The notes: generated from the letters alone by a model not told the origin. DNA of 64,000 bases from Calothrix anomala FACHB-343 (GCF_014696435.1 NZ_JACJQG010000041.1:1-64000); one strand, 5' to 3'. Positions 29,557 through 37,873 are shown, numbered from the stretch's first letter. Program-made: numbers and translations.

Positions 29557-29582
29557 CCCGCTCAGGCGGGTTTTGTTATTTT
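29557..29582 (+). terminator. Intrinsic terminator of the MoxR gene, displaced by the MITE
   Basis: CCCGC (29557-29561) and GCGGG (29566-29570) with loop TCAG are followed by TTTTGTTATTTT. Without the MITE and one target copy it would sit about 35 bp after the stop codon. The rest of the 359-bp gap (29363-29721) has TCAACCG repeats at 29617-29646. Confidence 0.75.
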
Positions 29583-29721
29583 AAACACAATTATCTCTAA
29601 AATAGTTCGGTAAATACAGTCAACCGTCAACCGTCAACCGTCAACGAAAAAAATATTACCTTCACTATCTAATCTGGGAATCCTGAGTAGAGAGGAACAT
29701 TCACCTGGAGGATATCTGCTG

Positions 29722-32088
29722 ATGCGGAATTGCGCATCCAGCTATGAAGTTATGTATAAACAAATGCCCCTACGAGTAATTTTTGTTGTCTCTACACTAC
29801 TCCAGGTGATGACTGCGGTAGGACTTACCGGATATTTCTCTTTTCGCAATGGACAAAGGGCTGTGAATGAAGTCGCCACCCAGTTGCGGGATGAGGTGAC
29901 TGCAAGAGTTAAGGATCAATTGCAGGTTTATATCGAAACGCCTCATTTAATTAATCGCCTGAATGCTAATGCAATTGAGTTAGGGCAGTTAGATACACAA
30001 AATATTCAGTATAAACAGAAGTATTTTTGGCAGCAAATTCGGACTTTTTCGGTAATTACCTATAACTTTTATGGTAACGCTGATGGGGAATATTTAGGTG
30101 CTAGAAGGTTAGCCAATGGTGAGTTGCAGGTAATGCAACGCGATCGCACTACAGGACATAATCAGTATTTTGCTACCAATAATCAAGGCGATCGCACAAA
30201 AATGATCCAATCTCTACCTAATTTTGATGCGCGTCAACGTCCTTGGTATCAGGAAGCTGTGGCGGCTGGTAAACCAACTTGGAGTAAAATCTACCGCGAT
30301 TTTAGTACGGGAGGATTAGCAATTACCGCCGCTCAACCTGTCTATGACAAGCAGGGGAAACTCAAGGGGGTACTGGGTAGCGAATTTATTTTTTACGAAG
30401 TAAATAGATTTTTGCAAAGTTTGAAGATTGGTAAATCTGGTCAAACTTTTATTATGGAGCGATCCGGGTTGTTGGTGGCGACATCTACCCCAGATGCAAG
30501 TAACCGCCAGAGTAAGAATCCGCCTACACAAAGAATTAAAGCTTCTGAAAGTCAAAATTATCTGATTCAGCAGAGTGCGAAACATTTAGAACAGAAATTT
30601 GGCGATTTTGCGCAAATTCACAACAGTCAACTCCTAGACTTTGAGATTCAGGGAGAACGTCAATTTCTCCAGGTGACACCATTAAAAGATAGTCGGGGAT
30701 TGGATTGTTTAATTGCGGTGGTGATTCCCGAAGCGGATTTTATGGCGCGGATTCAGGAAAATACCAGACTCACAGTTATGTTGTGTCTGCTGTCGCTGAT
30801 TATTGCAACGGTGTTGGGTTTGCAAACATCTCTGTGGATTGTTAAGCCAATTCAGCGCTTAAATCATGCAGCTAGGGATTTAGCTGATGGAAATTGGGAA
30901 CAAAAGTTAGTAATTGAGGGTTCGTATGAAATTGGCGAACTGGCGGAATCTTTCACCAGCATGGCGCAACAGTTAAAGGAATTGTTTGCTACTTTAGAAC
31001 AAAAAGTACGCGATCGCACTCAAGCATTAGCCAAGACAAATCAAGAACTGAAAAACCGTAATGCACTGATTCGCCAAATCTTTGGGCGCTACCTCAGTGA
31101 TGAGATTGTCAGCAATTTACTAGAAACACCCCAAGGGCTAGAGTTAGGCGGTACGCGCAAAAAAATTACCATTCTCATTTCCGATTTACGTGGTTTTACG
31201 GCGACAGCCGAACGACTATCCCCAGAGGAAGTAATTAAGATTCTCAATTTTTACCTGGAATATATGGCGGATGTGATTACCCATTATGAAGGAACCATAG
31301 ATGAATTCATGGGTGATGGGATTCTCACATTATTTGGTGCGCCGACTATGAGAGAAAATGATACAGAAAGAGCGATCGCCTGTGCAATCGCCATGCAACA
31401 AGCCATGATTCCCGTTAACCAACAAATGCAACTATGGGGTTTCCCTCCTCTGGAAATGGGGATTGGGATTCATACAGGTGAGGTTGTGGTTGGTAATATT
31501 GGTTCAGTCAAACGCACAAAATATGGTGTGGTGGGAAATCATATTAACCTCGCCTACCGCATTGAAGCTTGTAGCGTCGGCGGACAAATTATAATTTCCG
31601 AGGATGTGTTAGGGGAAGTACGGGAGATTGTCAAAGTAGATGGTAAGCAACAGGTGCAGATGAAAGGAGTCAAAGATCCGATTAATCTGTATGAAATTAG
31701 CGGGATTGCGGGAGAGCATAATTTATATCTCACCAAGTCTACAGAAGAATTCCACGAATTGCCTGAGCCGATTTTACTCCAGTACGTCACATTAGAAAGC
31801 AAACATGTAGGCGATCGCTTGTATGCGGGGGAAATTATTCAACTTTCCCATCGAGAAGCTTTGATTAAATACAACAGCGATGGGGGAGAATTACCGCCAC
31901 CTTTGACAAATTTGAAGTTAATTTTGCTGAATAAGGATGTGTCGTCAGGGGTAGGGGAAGATTTTTATGCCAAGGTGTTAGAAAAACCTGCACCGGAGAA
32001 TAGCTTTTATATTCACTTTACATCTTTGCCGCCATCTGTGCGGGCAATGCTGGATCGGTTTTATGATGTTCCTTGTTTGGATGGTTGA
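29722..32088 (+). CDS. CACHE-HAMP class III nucleotide cyclase with PilZ-like C-terminal tail
   Basis: A 788-residue membrane receptor cyclase. A membrane helix (about 17-38) leads to an extracytoplasmic dCACHE sensor (about 45-335, with ARQRPWYQEAV and YDKQGKLKGVLGSEF). A second helix (about 350-372), a HAMP domain (about 373-425), a coiled coil and the class III cyclase domain (about 480-650) follow. Metal ligands Asp488 and Asp532 are present. The purine-specifying positions read Glu528 (DEFMGD) and Gly602 (YGVVGN) rather than the Lys/Asp of adenylyl cyclases, so GTP could be the substrate. About 125 tail residues resemble a PilZ domain but lack a clear RxxxR. GGAGG lies 10 bases before the start. 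Confidence 0.85.
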   Translation: MRNCASSYEVMYKQMPLRVIFVVSTLLQVMTAVGLTGYFSFRNGQRAVNEVATQLRDEVTARVKDQLQVYIETPHLINRLNANAIELGQLDTQNIQYKQKYFWQQIRTFSVITYNFYGNADGEYLGARRLANGELQVMQRDRTTGHNQYFATNNQGDRTKMIQSLPNFDARQRPWYQEAVAAGKPTWSKIYRDFSTGGLAITAAQPVYDKQGKLKGVLGSEFIFYEVNRFLQSLKIGKSGQTFIMERSGLLVATSTPDASNRQSKNPPTQRIKASESQNYLIQQSAKHLEQKFGDFAQIHNSQLLDFEIQGERQFLQVTPLKDSRGLDCLIAVVIPEADFMARIQENTRLTVMLCLLSLIIATVLGLQTSLWIVKPIQRLNHAARDLADGNWEQKLVIEGSYEIGELAESFTSMAQQLKELFATLEQKVRDRTQALAKTNQELKNRNALIRQIFGRYLSDEIVSNLLETPQGLELGGTRKKITILISDLRGFTATAERLSPEEVIKILNFYLEYMADVITHYEGTIDEFMGDGILTLFGAPTMRENDTERAIACAIAMQQAMIPVNQQMQLWGFPPLEMGIGIHTGEVVVGNIGSVKRTKYGVVGNHINLAYRIEACSVGGQIIISEDVLGEVREIVKVDGKQQVQMKGVKDPINLYEISGIAGEHNLYLTKSTEEFHELPEPILLQYVTLESKHVGDRLYAGEIIQLSHREALIKYNSDGGELPPPLTNLKLILLNKDVSSGVGEDFYAKVLEKPAPENSFYIHFTSLPPSVRAMLDRFYDVPCLDG

Positions 32089-32113
32089 AATTTGGACGGG
32101 ATTCATTACGATG

Positions 32114-32273
32114 GAGACGCGATGAATTCCGTCACACAGGGAGACGCGATGAATCGATTCAAGAAGAAGACGCGATGAATTCCGTCACACAGGGAGACGC
32201 GATGAATCGATTCAAGAAGAAGACGCGATGAATTCCGTCACACAGGGAGACGCGATGAATCGCGTCTCTACAA
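32114..32273. repeat. 53-bp tandem repeat built from REP-like sequence (about 3 units)
   Basis: AGACGCGATGAATTCC begins at 32115, 32168 and 32221, exactly 53 bp apart. The last unit ends in a complete REP-like palindrome (32247-32273, GACGCGATGAATCGCGTC then TCTACAA). It lies between the cyclase stop and the 3' end of the RAYT gene. Confidence 0.9.
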
Positions 32274-32277
32274 GGGG

Positions 32278-32934
32278 TTAATGGGGTTGTCGATGGCGAT
32301 CGCGGTGCCAATTGATTGGGTTATTGATAATATATTGTCGAATATTATCTAGGGCGAATTGATCGCGAATTATTTCATCATGAAATCTTTCTTGCCATCC
32401 AAAACCTTGATAAATTTGATTAATTTCAAACGTACATCGTCCCTTATACCACCGCAAAATTTTAGAAACCGAATTTTTCGACAACATCGGATTAAACAAC
32501 CCCGTCACCCCCCCTCTTGTAGAGACGCGATTCATCGCGTCTCCTTGCGAATTCATCAAATTCACCGCGTCCCCCTGTTTATCGCAATTCACCGCGTCCC
32601 CTCCTTCCTCAAAATCAACAGAACCTTGTGCTTGATTAATTATCAAAATGCCGTGAATATGATTAGGCATAACGCAAAACACATCTATATCACAATTAGA
32701 AAACTGATTAGGAATATCACCCCACAACCTCTGGACAACCTCTCCAACTGGCGATAACTGCATTTCCCCCTGCACAACCTCACCAAAAAAGTATTTTTTA
32801 CCCTGCGTGCAAAGAGTCAGAAAATATGCACCATTGCTAGCATAATTCCATGCTGGTAACCTTGTTGAATCAACGCGATATTTACCTTTATATTTAGGTT
32901 TGTCGTTTTTCCATTCAGGCTCGTAATTATTCAT
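32278..32934 (-). CDS. REP-associated tyrosine transposase (RAYT, Y1/IS200-like)
   Basis: A 218-residue single-strand-specific Y1 transposase. The HUH-type metal motif is in VMPNHIHGILII (88-99), the catalytic Tyr is Tyr163 (RWYKGRCTFEIN), and the end WQERFHDEIIRDQF with NIRQYIINNP is diagnostic of RAYTs. RAYTs cut and join single-stranded REP palindromes. A proline-poor, Gly/Asp/Asn-rich insert (about 104-143) between the HUH motif and the Tyr helix is encoded by three partial or full copies of the REP-like palindrome found all over the window. The catalytic residues are intact, so it may be active. Confidence 0.88.
   Translation of the reverse strand: MNNYEPEWKNDKPKYKGKYRVDSTRLPAWNYASNGAYFLTLCTQGKKYFFGEVVQGEMQLSPVGEVVQRLWGDIPNQFSNCDIDVFCVMPNHIHGILIINQAQGSVDFEEGGDAVNCDKQGDAVNLMNSQGDAMNRVSTRGGVTGLFNPMLSKNSVSKILRWYKGRCTFEINQIYQGFGWQERFHDEIIRDQFALDNIRQYIINNPINWHRDRHRQPH
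32517..32600. repeat. REP-like palindrome copies inside the RAYT coding sequence
   Basis: A full copy (32517-32543, TTGTAGAGACGCGATTCATC then GCGTCTC) is followed by two degenerate half-copies ATTCACCGCGTCCCC (about 32562-32576 and 32586-32600). All are in frame and encode GDAMNRVSTR, GDAVN and GDAVN. Confidence 0.85.
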
Positions 32935-33333
32935 GATTACATCTTTGATTGATGCAAAGAATTTATAATCATGTAATTATTGCTGCGCATTTATCTAATT
33001 GCCAACCCAAAAAATTCGGAATTATTTCCACAGAAACCAAAGCTATTAATTTTTGCAATCAAAAAAACGATCGCACTCTTGAAAATATCTGTTTCACTAC
33101 AGGCGATCGCATATTACAGATTTGGGTAAAATCACAAAACATGGCGATCGTCTAAATCAGATGCACAAAGCTGGCGATTGATTGAGAAAATTTATAAAAC
33201 GTGACAAATATAAGATGTGCTGATTGATGCTACAGGATGTCAAATTCTTGAGTTGAGAATTTGCTTCAGGCTAAATTAGGGCGATCGCAAGGTAAGATAA
33301 CCCAAGTACTAGCCAAACAAGCAGGTAAACAAA

Positions 33334-33600
33334 TATCAAAGCCTCATTAATGAACTTCTGAGCCTCATTAACGAGTATCAAAGACTGGTTAACGAGTATT
33401 AAAGACTGGTTAACGAGTATCAAAGACTCATTCACGAGTATCAAAGACTGATTAATGAGTATCAAAGACTCATTCACGAGTATCAAAGACTCATTCACGA
33501 GTATCAAAGACTGGTTAACGAGTATTAAAGACTCATTCACGAGTATCAAAGACTGATTAATGAGCTTCCAAGCCTCATTAATGAATATCAAAAACTGGTG
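33334..33600. repeat. 21-bp tandem repeat array (about 12 units)
   Basis: Units of the form GAGTATCAAAGACTCATTCAC or the variant with CTGGTTAAC repeat every 21 bp. On the plus strand they read as heptads EYQRLIH/EYQRLVN broken by TAA in two units; on the minus strand a long frame (33271-33795) reads LILVNES heptads without a credible start. I treat it as a non-coding array or remnant of a coiled-coil gene. The preceding part of the 969-bp gap (32935-33333) shows only HIP1 sites. Confidence 0.8.
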
Positions 33601-33608
33601 GATAAGTC

Positions 33609-33672
33609 GTAGGGGCACGGCACCAGTAAAATTATTGTATGTACCAAAATATTTTTGATGCCGTGCCCCTAC
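33609..33672. repeat. 64-bp palindromic element, copy B (core inverted relative to copy A)
   Basis: The arms are the same 14-mers as at 7957-8020 and the length is the same 64 bp. The 36-bp core matches the reverse complement of copy A at 32 of 36 positions. The right flank (TCTATTTACCTGA) is in the same orientation in both. Confidence 0.85.
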
Positions 33673-33740
33673 CGCGTGTCTATTTACCTGAAAATAGCTG
33701 TAACGCAAAATCGGCGATCGCACCCAGCACAATTGAGAGA

Positions 33741-33847
33741 TGTAGGTTGGGTTGAGGGACGTAGACGCGGAGCGGCTTCCCGTAGGGTAACCCAACGCTG
33801 TAATACATTGTAGATGTTGGGTTTCACTTCGTTCTACCCAACCTACA
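33741..33847. repeat. Dispersed inverted repeat TGTAGGTTGGGTT...AACCCAACCTACA type, intact copy
   Basis: Terminal TGTAGGTTGGGT and ACCCAACCTACA arms bound a 107-bp element that includes GTAGACGCGGAGCGGCTTCC. It is the uninterrupted relative of the MITE-split copy at 10948-11224. ATTACGA repeats follow (33884-33912). Confidence 0.8.
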
Positions 33848-33903
33848 TTTATTCTTAACTTCGTTCCATTCGCAATGACAAATTACGAATTACGAATTAC
33901 GAA

Positions 33904-36900
33904 TTACGAATTATCAATTAACCCTTGCACTCTCGCTACAACTTGCCTAATTTCTTCAGCATCAGGCGATTGGATACGCTGTAATATCTCCAAAGCTGGC
34001 TGCAAATAATCTAGTGCTTGATTGTAATTACCCTGTTGTTCTGCTATATGTCCTAACCACCACAACGTCGCCGCGTTGCCTTGGACATCGCCGATTTGTT
34101 CCTTGAGCGCCAGGGATTGTTGAAAAAGAGCGATCGATTCGGTGATTTCCCCGCTATTGGCTTTGAGTACTCCCAAACAGTGCAACGTCGCCGCTTTGCC
34201 TTGGACATCGCTGATTTCTTCTTTGAGCGCTAGGGATTGTTGATATAGGGCGATTGCTGCGGTAATTTCGCCGCTATTGGCTTTGAGTACTCCCAGACAG
34301 TGCAACGTCGCCGCTTTGCCTTGGACATCGCCGATTTGTTCAAACAGCGCTAGGGATTGTTGATAAAGAGCGATCGCTGCGGTGATTTCGCTGCCATTGG
34401 CTTTGAGTATCGCCAGTTGGTGCAACGTCGCCGCTTTACCTTGGACATCGCCGATTTGTTCAAACAGCGCCAGGGATTGTTGATATAGGGCGATCGCTGC
34501 GGTGATTTCGCCGCTATTGGCTTTGAGTACTCCCAGACAGTGCAACGTCGCCGCTTTGCCTTGGACATCGCCGATTTGTTCAAATAGCGCCAGGGATTGT
34601 TGATATAGGGCGATCGCTGCGGTGATTTCGCCGCTATTGGCTTTGAGTCTCCCCAGTTCGTGCAACGTCGCCGCTTTGCCTTGGACATTGCCGATCTGTT
34701 CTGTGATAGCCAGGGATTTTTGATATAGAGTGATCGCTTCCGTGATTTCTCCGGTATCGGCTTTGAGCATTCCCAAATGGTGACTAATTGATGCTTGCTC
34801 TGGTTTGTCTTCTGGGTGACAAAGATTTAACGCTTGTTGATAATGCTTTAGTGCTTTATCAACTTCACCAACTTGGCTCTCACAATGCCCCATTTCGTTG
34901 AGAACGCGATAGTCTTCAGTAATTTCTAAAGTTGATTTACACAGTTGCAGTGCTTCTCTAAAACGGCTTTGATGCCACAAGCGATTTGCTAAAATGCTAG
35001 CTATGTCGGCAGCTTTTTTTTCTTCTTTCCCCAACAACCCCAGCCGATGAATTTCTAACCTTTGTTCCTCACTTGAAGTTTCCGCCTCTTCCCACCAAAG
35101 GCGATACAATACCTCAGCCGCTTGCTTATACAAACCCTCCCCATCTCCCGGTAACTGCACAGGCAAAATACGCGGCACTCGCAACGCTTCATCATGGCTG
35201 ACTTCCAACAACCCCAACGCCACCGCCCGATTAATATAATCTTCCAAACTAGGGATATTCTCACAAACTGCGGCTAACACTTCCCTTGGTACTGGTAACT
35301 CAAACACCAAACCCCGTGACAACATCTCCCGCATAGTTTCATCCATCTGTTGCAGCAGCGCCTCAGCCAAAACTTGCTCTCGCAACTCCACCGGATCTGC
35401 TGCTAACCTCTGCAAAATTGCTGCTCGATCAACAGTTTGATTTTGCAGAATCTTATCCAACCATTCCAGCAAGCGGGGATTCCCATCCGCCAATTTCTGC
35501 GCTTGTAACTTCAATGCCTCATCAACCTGAGATTTCTCACCAAAAGCAGTGAGGCGATTAAACTTTTTTCGCAAATCTGCGCCTTGCAGTGCATCCAACG
35601 GCTGCTTGTAGAAATACTGCAACTGGCTAAATTCAAAATCGTAACGGCAAGTAATAATGATGCGGTGGGATGTGGAATTTTCTCTAATCGCCCAAACCAA
35701 AGCTTTCAACACCTCGGCTGCTTCCGCTTGCAGCACATAACCCTCATTGCGGGGTGCTAAATTTACCTCAAAGTCATCCAGCACCAACAAAAACGACTTT
35801 CCACTCTCATGCAACTGCTGCAAAACTCGCCGCAGCCGAAATTTCAATTCTTCATCGTAATTTTGTAAGCTTTTACGTTGTTCGTTATCATCCAACTTTT
35901 CCGCCAACCGACTCACTAAATTACCTTCATCAATTCTTCCCACCCACACAACACGCTCAAAATTCAGCAGTCTGTCGCACAGCCTAGCTGCTAAACTACT
36001 TTTACCCAAACCGCCCATCCCATGAATCAACACCCCAATTTCATCGGGAGATTGTGTCAGCACCCTTAAACAATTTTGCAACTGACGGCGACGACCAACA
36101 AAACTTTCTCGCGTCGGGACTTTCACCTTACCCACCGGATCTAAAAACTGGGTAGTCACAGAAGGCGCTGGTGCAGGTTTTCGTCCGCGAGTCCGCAAGG
36201 GTGTGACTAATGCACCGGGTAAATCACCTGCTGCATACAGCCGCAACAAATGCCAATCCCGCGCTTTATTCTTAATTAACGCTTGGTAAGTACTAGCAAC
36301 AGCCTCAACAATTTGCTTCCCCGCCGCTAATTCCTGATACAATGCAGCCGCCGCAGCCGTCGCTTCTGGATCTAATACCTTTTGTCCCCAACCCAAAACC
36401 GCCTTCGCACCAGCTTGCAGCAATTCTTCCGCCATTGAAGGTACATCACCGCCATTACCAGCTTGCCCAGTGCGACAACCAGAGAGGAAAATCAGCTTAG
36501 GCAATCGAAATTGTAATTCTTGGGCGATATCTGCTGCACTGGCATAGTAAGCTTCACCTGTGAAGGTTTCAGTTACAAAGCGGGGTTGCCCATCTTGTAA
36601 AGTAGCATGACCAGTCAGGTGTAAAACATCAAAATAATCCCTGTCGTAACTCTTAACTAAATAACCCAACTCGGACAAACAGCCGCTTTCTTCCACAGTC
36701 AAGGCTAAAGGTTGTCGCGCCGTCGCTACTAAAATCCGCCCTTCCTCGGCTTCAAAATCCAGCACAGGTGCGACATTCAACGGCGAAGTCGCCATAAATA
36801 AAACTTGCAGCGCCCGGTTTTCTGGTTCCCCTGCAATAGTCAATTTTTTTACCTTGCTATCCGACACCCACCGCACCGGCACAACAGCCGGGACACGTTG

Positions 36901-37278
36901 CACCAAAAAGCTAGTACCATCATGCAAAACTTCCCAAGGTAAATGTTGTAGAGACGCGATTAATCGCGTCTTTAAAAATCGCGTCTCTACAAGTTCGGTG
37001 TTTATAGCCAATACAACCCCATCCCGCCGATGCTTATCTATTAAGGATTGCAGATTGCGATCGCTCCCATCCAACCAGTTATACAACCGCCGCCCAGTTA
37101 CCGCATAATCTTCTGGTAAGGACGAAACATAATAATCTCGCTCCGCCAAATCAATCAAATCAGCGATTTCTGAAAGGGGGAGCGATCGCTTTTCATACTG
37201 ATTTGGATTATCAACAAAATACCGTAACTCTACGTAATCACCCGCAATATGCTTCAGTTCGAGGTGGAGAATTTGCAC
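33904..37278 (-). CDS. CHAT-NTPase-TPR protein (STAND-like, caspase-type effector)
   Basis: 1124 residues without a signal peptide, so cytoplasmic. The N-terminal CHAT peptidase (about 110-350) keeps His224 (HLTGHA) and Cys268 (LSGCRTG). A P-loop NTPase of STAND/AAA type follows (Walker A HGMGGLGKSSL near 418-428, Walker B SFLLVLDDFEV), then a winged-helix-like segment and C-terminal TPRs, of which six are near-identical 40-residue units. This is the layout of sensor-switch-effector proteins that trigger proteolysis on ligand binding. The start is GTG at 37276-37278. Residues about 95-109 derive from an in-frame REP-like palindrome. An EACC1-like gene lies 121 bp upstream. Confidence 0.87.
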   Translation of the reverse strand: MQILHLELKHIAGDYVELRYFVDNPNQYEKRSLPLSEIADLIDLAERDYYVSSLPEDYAVTGRRLYNWLDGSDRNLQSLIDKHRRDGVVLAINTELVETRFLKTRLIASLQHLPWEVLHDGTSFLVQRVPAVVPVRWVSDSKVKKLTIAGEPENRALQVLFMATSPLNVAPVLDFEAEEGRILVATARQPLALTVEESGCLSELGYLVKSYDRDYFDVLHLTGHATLQDGQPRFVTETFTGEAYYASAADIAQELQFRLPKLIFLSGCRTGQAGNGGDVPSMAEELLQAGAKAVLGWGQKVLDPEATAAAAALYQELAAGKQIVEAVASTYQALIKNKARDWHLLRLYAAGDLPGALVTPLRTRGRKPAPAPSVTTQFLDPVGKVKVPTRESFVGRRRQLQNCLRVLTQSPDEIGVLIHGMGGLGKSSLAARLCDRLLNFERVVWVGRIDEGNLVSRLAEKLDDNEQRKSLQNYDEELKFRLRRVLQQLHESGKSFLLVLDDFEVNLAPRNEGYVLQAEAAEVLKALVWAIRENSTSHRIIITCRYDFEFSQLQYFYKQPLDALQGADLRKKFNRLTAFGEKSQVDEALKLQAQKLADGNPRLLEWLDKILQNQTVDRAAILQRLAADPVELREQVLAEALLQQMDETMREMLSRGLVFELPVPREVLAAVCENIPSLEDYINRAVALGLLEVSHDEALRVPRILPVQLPGDGEGLYKQAAEVLYRLWWEEAETSSEEQRLEIHRLGLLGKEEKKAADIASILANRLWHQSRFREALQLCKSTLEITEDYRVLNEMGHCESQVGEVDKALKHYQQALNLCHPEDKPEQASISHHLGMLKADTGEITEAITLYQKSLAITEQIGNVQGKAATLHELGRLKANSGEITAAIALYQQSLALFEQIGDVQGKAATLHCLGVLKANSGEITAAIALYQQSLALFEQIGDVQGKAATLHQLAILKANGSEITAAIALYQQSLALFEQIGDVQGKAATLHCLGVLKANSGEITAAIALYQQSLALKEEISDVQGKAATLHCLGVLKANSGEITESIALFQQSLALKEQIGDVQGNAATLWWLGHIAEQQGNYNQALDYLQPALEILQRIQSPDAEEIRQVVARVQGLIDNS
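36946..36993. repeat. 48-bp REP-like inverted repeat inside the CHAT-NTPase gene
   Basis: TTGTAGAGACGCGATT at the left and AATCGCGTCTCTACAA at the right are perfect inverted arms. The 48 bp equal 16 codons and keep the frame, adding roughly ELVETRFLKTRLIAS just before the conserved LQHLPWEVLHDG of the CHAT domain. Confidence 0.88.
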
Positions 37279-37340
37279 ATTCCGAATCCCAACAATCCAG
37301 TATTATCCCCAAGTTTATCACCCCCAATCCCGTCCCATAA

Positions 37341-37387
37341 TTGTAGAGACGCGATTCATCGCGTCTTGAGCCATCGCGTCTTTACAA
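37341..37387. repeat. 47-bp REP-like inverted repeat between the EACC1-like and CHAT-NTPase genes
   Basis: TTGTAGAGACGCGATTCATC is followed by GCGTCTTGAGCCATCGCGTC and TTTACAA. It is a near-perfect palindrome of the same family, set in the 121-bp spacer of the two-gene unit. Confidence 0.88.
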
Positions 37388-37399
37388 TTCATTCCGCCT

Positions 37400-37726
37400 T
37401 TACGATTCCAAAATTTGCCTAATCTCTTCCAATGTCGGATTCTTCAACAACAACCGCCTACCATTGCGCCCGACAATCAACACCTTTTCAATTCTTTTAC
37501 CAGACTGTTTCGCTTGATACTCCTGATACCACTTGCGGATTTGTTCAGCAATTGCGATCGTACCGCCAACAATCCCCACAATAGTCGCCACCGTTGCGAT
37601 TACAGTTTCTCGCGTCGGTTCTTCCTCATTTACCGTATAGTTACCAGATATACCAGGAATCGCCAATAACTCCTCCGTAGCTGCGATCGCATCTTCACCC
37701 TCAATCGATACTAGAATATCCGCCAT
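37400..37726 (-). CDS. EACC1-like small membrane-helix protein, partner of the CHAT-NTPase
   Basis: 108 residues from ATG 37724-37726; a TTG 24 bases upstream is the only alternative. An N-terminal region (MADILVSIEGEDAIAATEEL) precedes a hydrophobic helix (ETVIATVATIVGIVGGTIAI, about 48-67), a basic linker (IRKWYQEYQAKQSGKR) and a C-terminal strand pair VLIVGRNGRRLLLKNPTLEE. This order matches the effector-associated constant component 1 described for NTP-dependent bacterial conflict systems. The match is by pattern, not by search. It is cotranscribable with the CHAT-NTPase-TPR gene. Confidence 0.6.
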   Translation of the reverse strand: MADILVSIEGEDAIAATEELLAIPGISGNYTVNEEEPTRETVIATVATIVGIVGGTIAIAEQIRKWYQEYQAKQSGKRIEKVLIVGRNGRRLLLKNPTLEEIRQILES

Positions 37727-37873
37727 AAATTTACCTACAAATATCTCCAAGCTGATTGTAAATAATCAATCCCGTAGTGAGGACTTCAATCCTCAAGAAA
37801 AAGGCTAAACTCCTCACCGCACAAAACAAAAGACTGTCAACTCCCAAATTACGAATTACGAATTACGAATTAT

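Noticed and set aside
32949-33155. 68-residue plus-strand frame upstream of the RAYT gene
   Set aside because: No Shine-Dalgarno, no recognisable sequence, HIP1-rich intergenic composition.
33334-33600. CRISPR array
   Set aside because: Units are contiguous 21-mers with no unique spacers and no cas genes anywhere in the window.
33271-33795. 174-residue minus-strand frame of LILVNES heptads
   Set aside because: It is a reading of the 21-bp tandem array and flanking dispersed repeats, with no credible start or Shine-Dalgarno.
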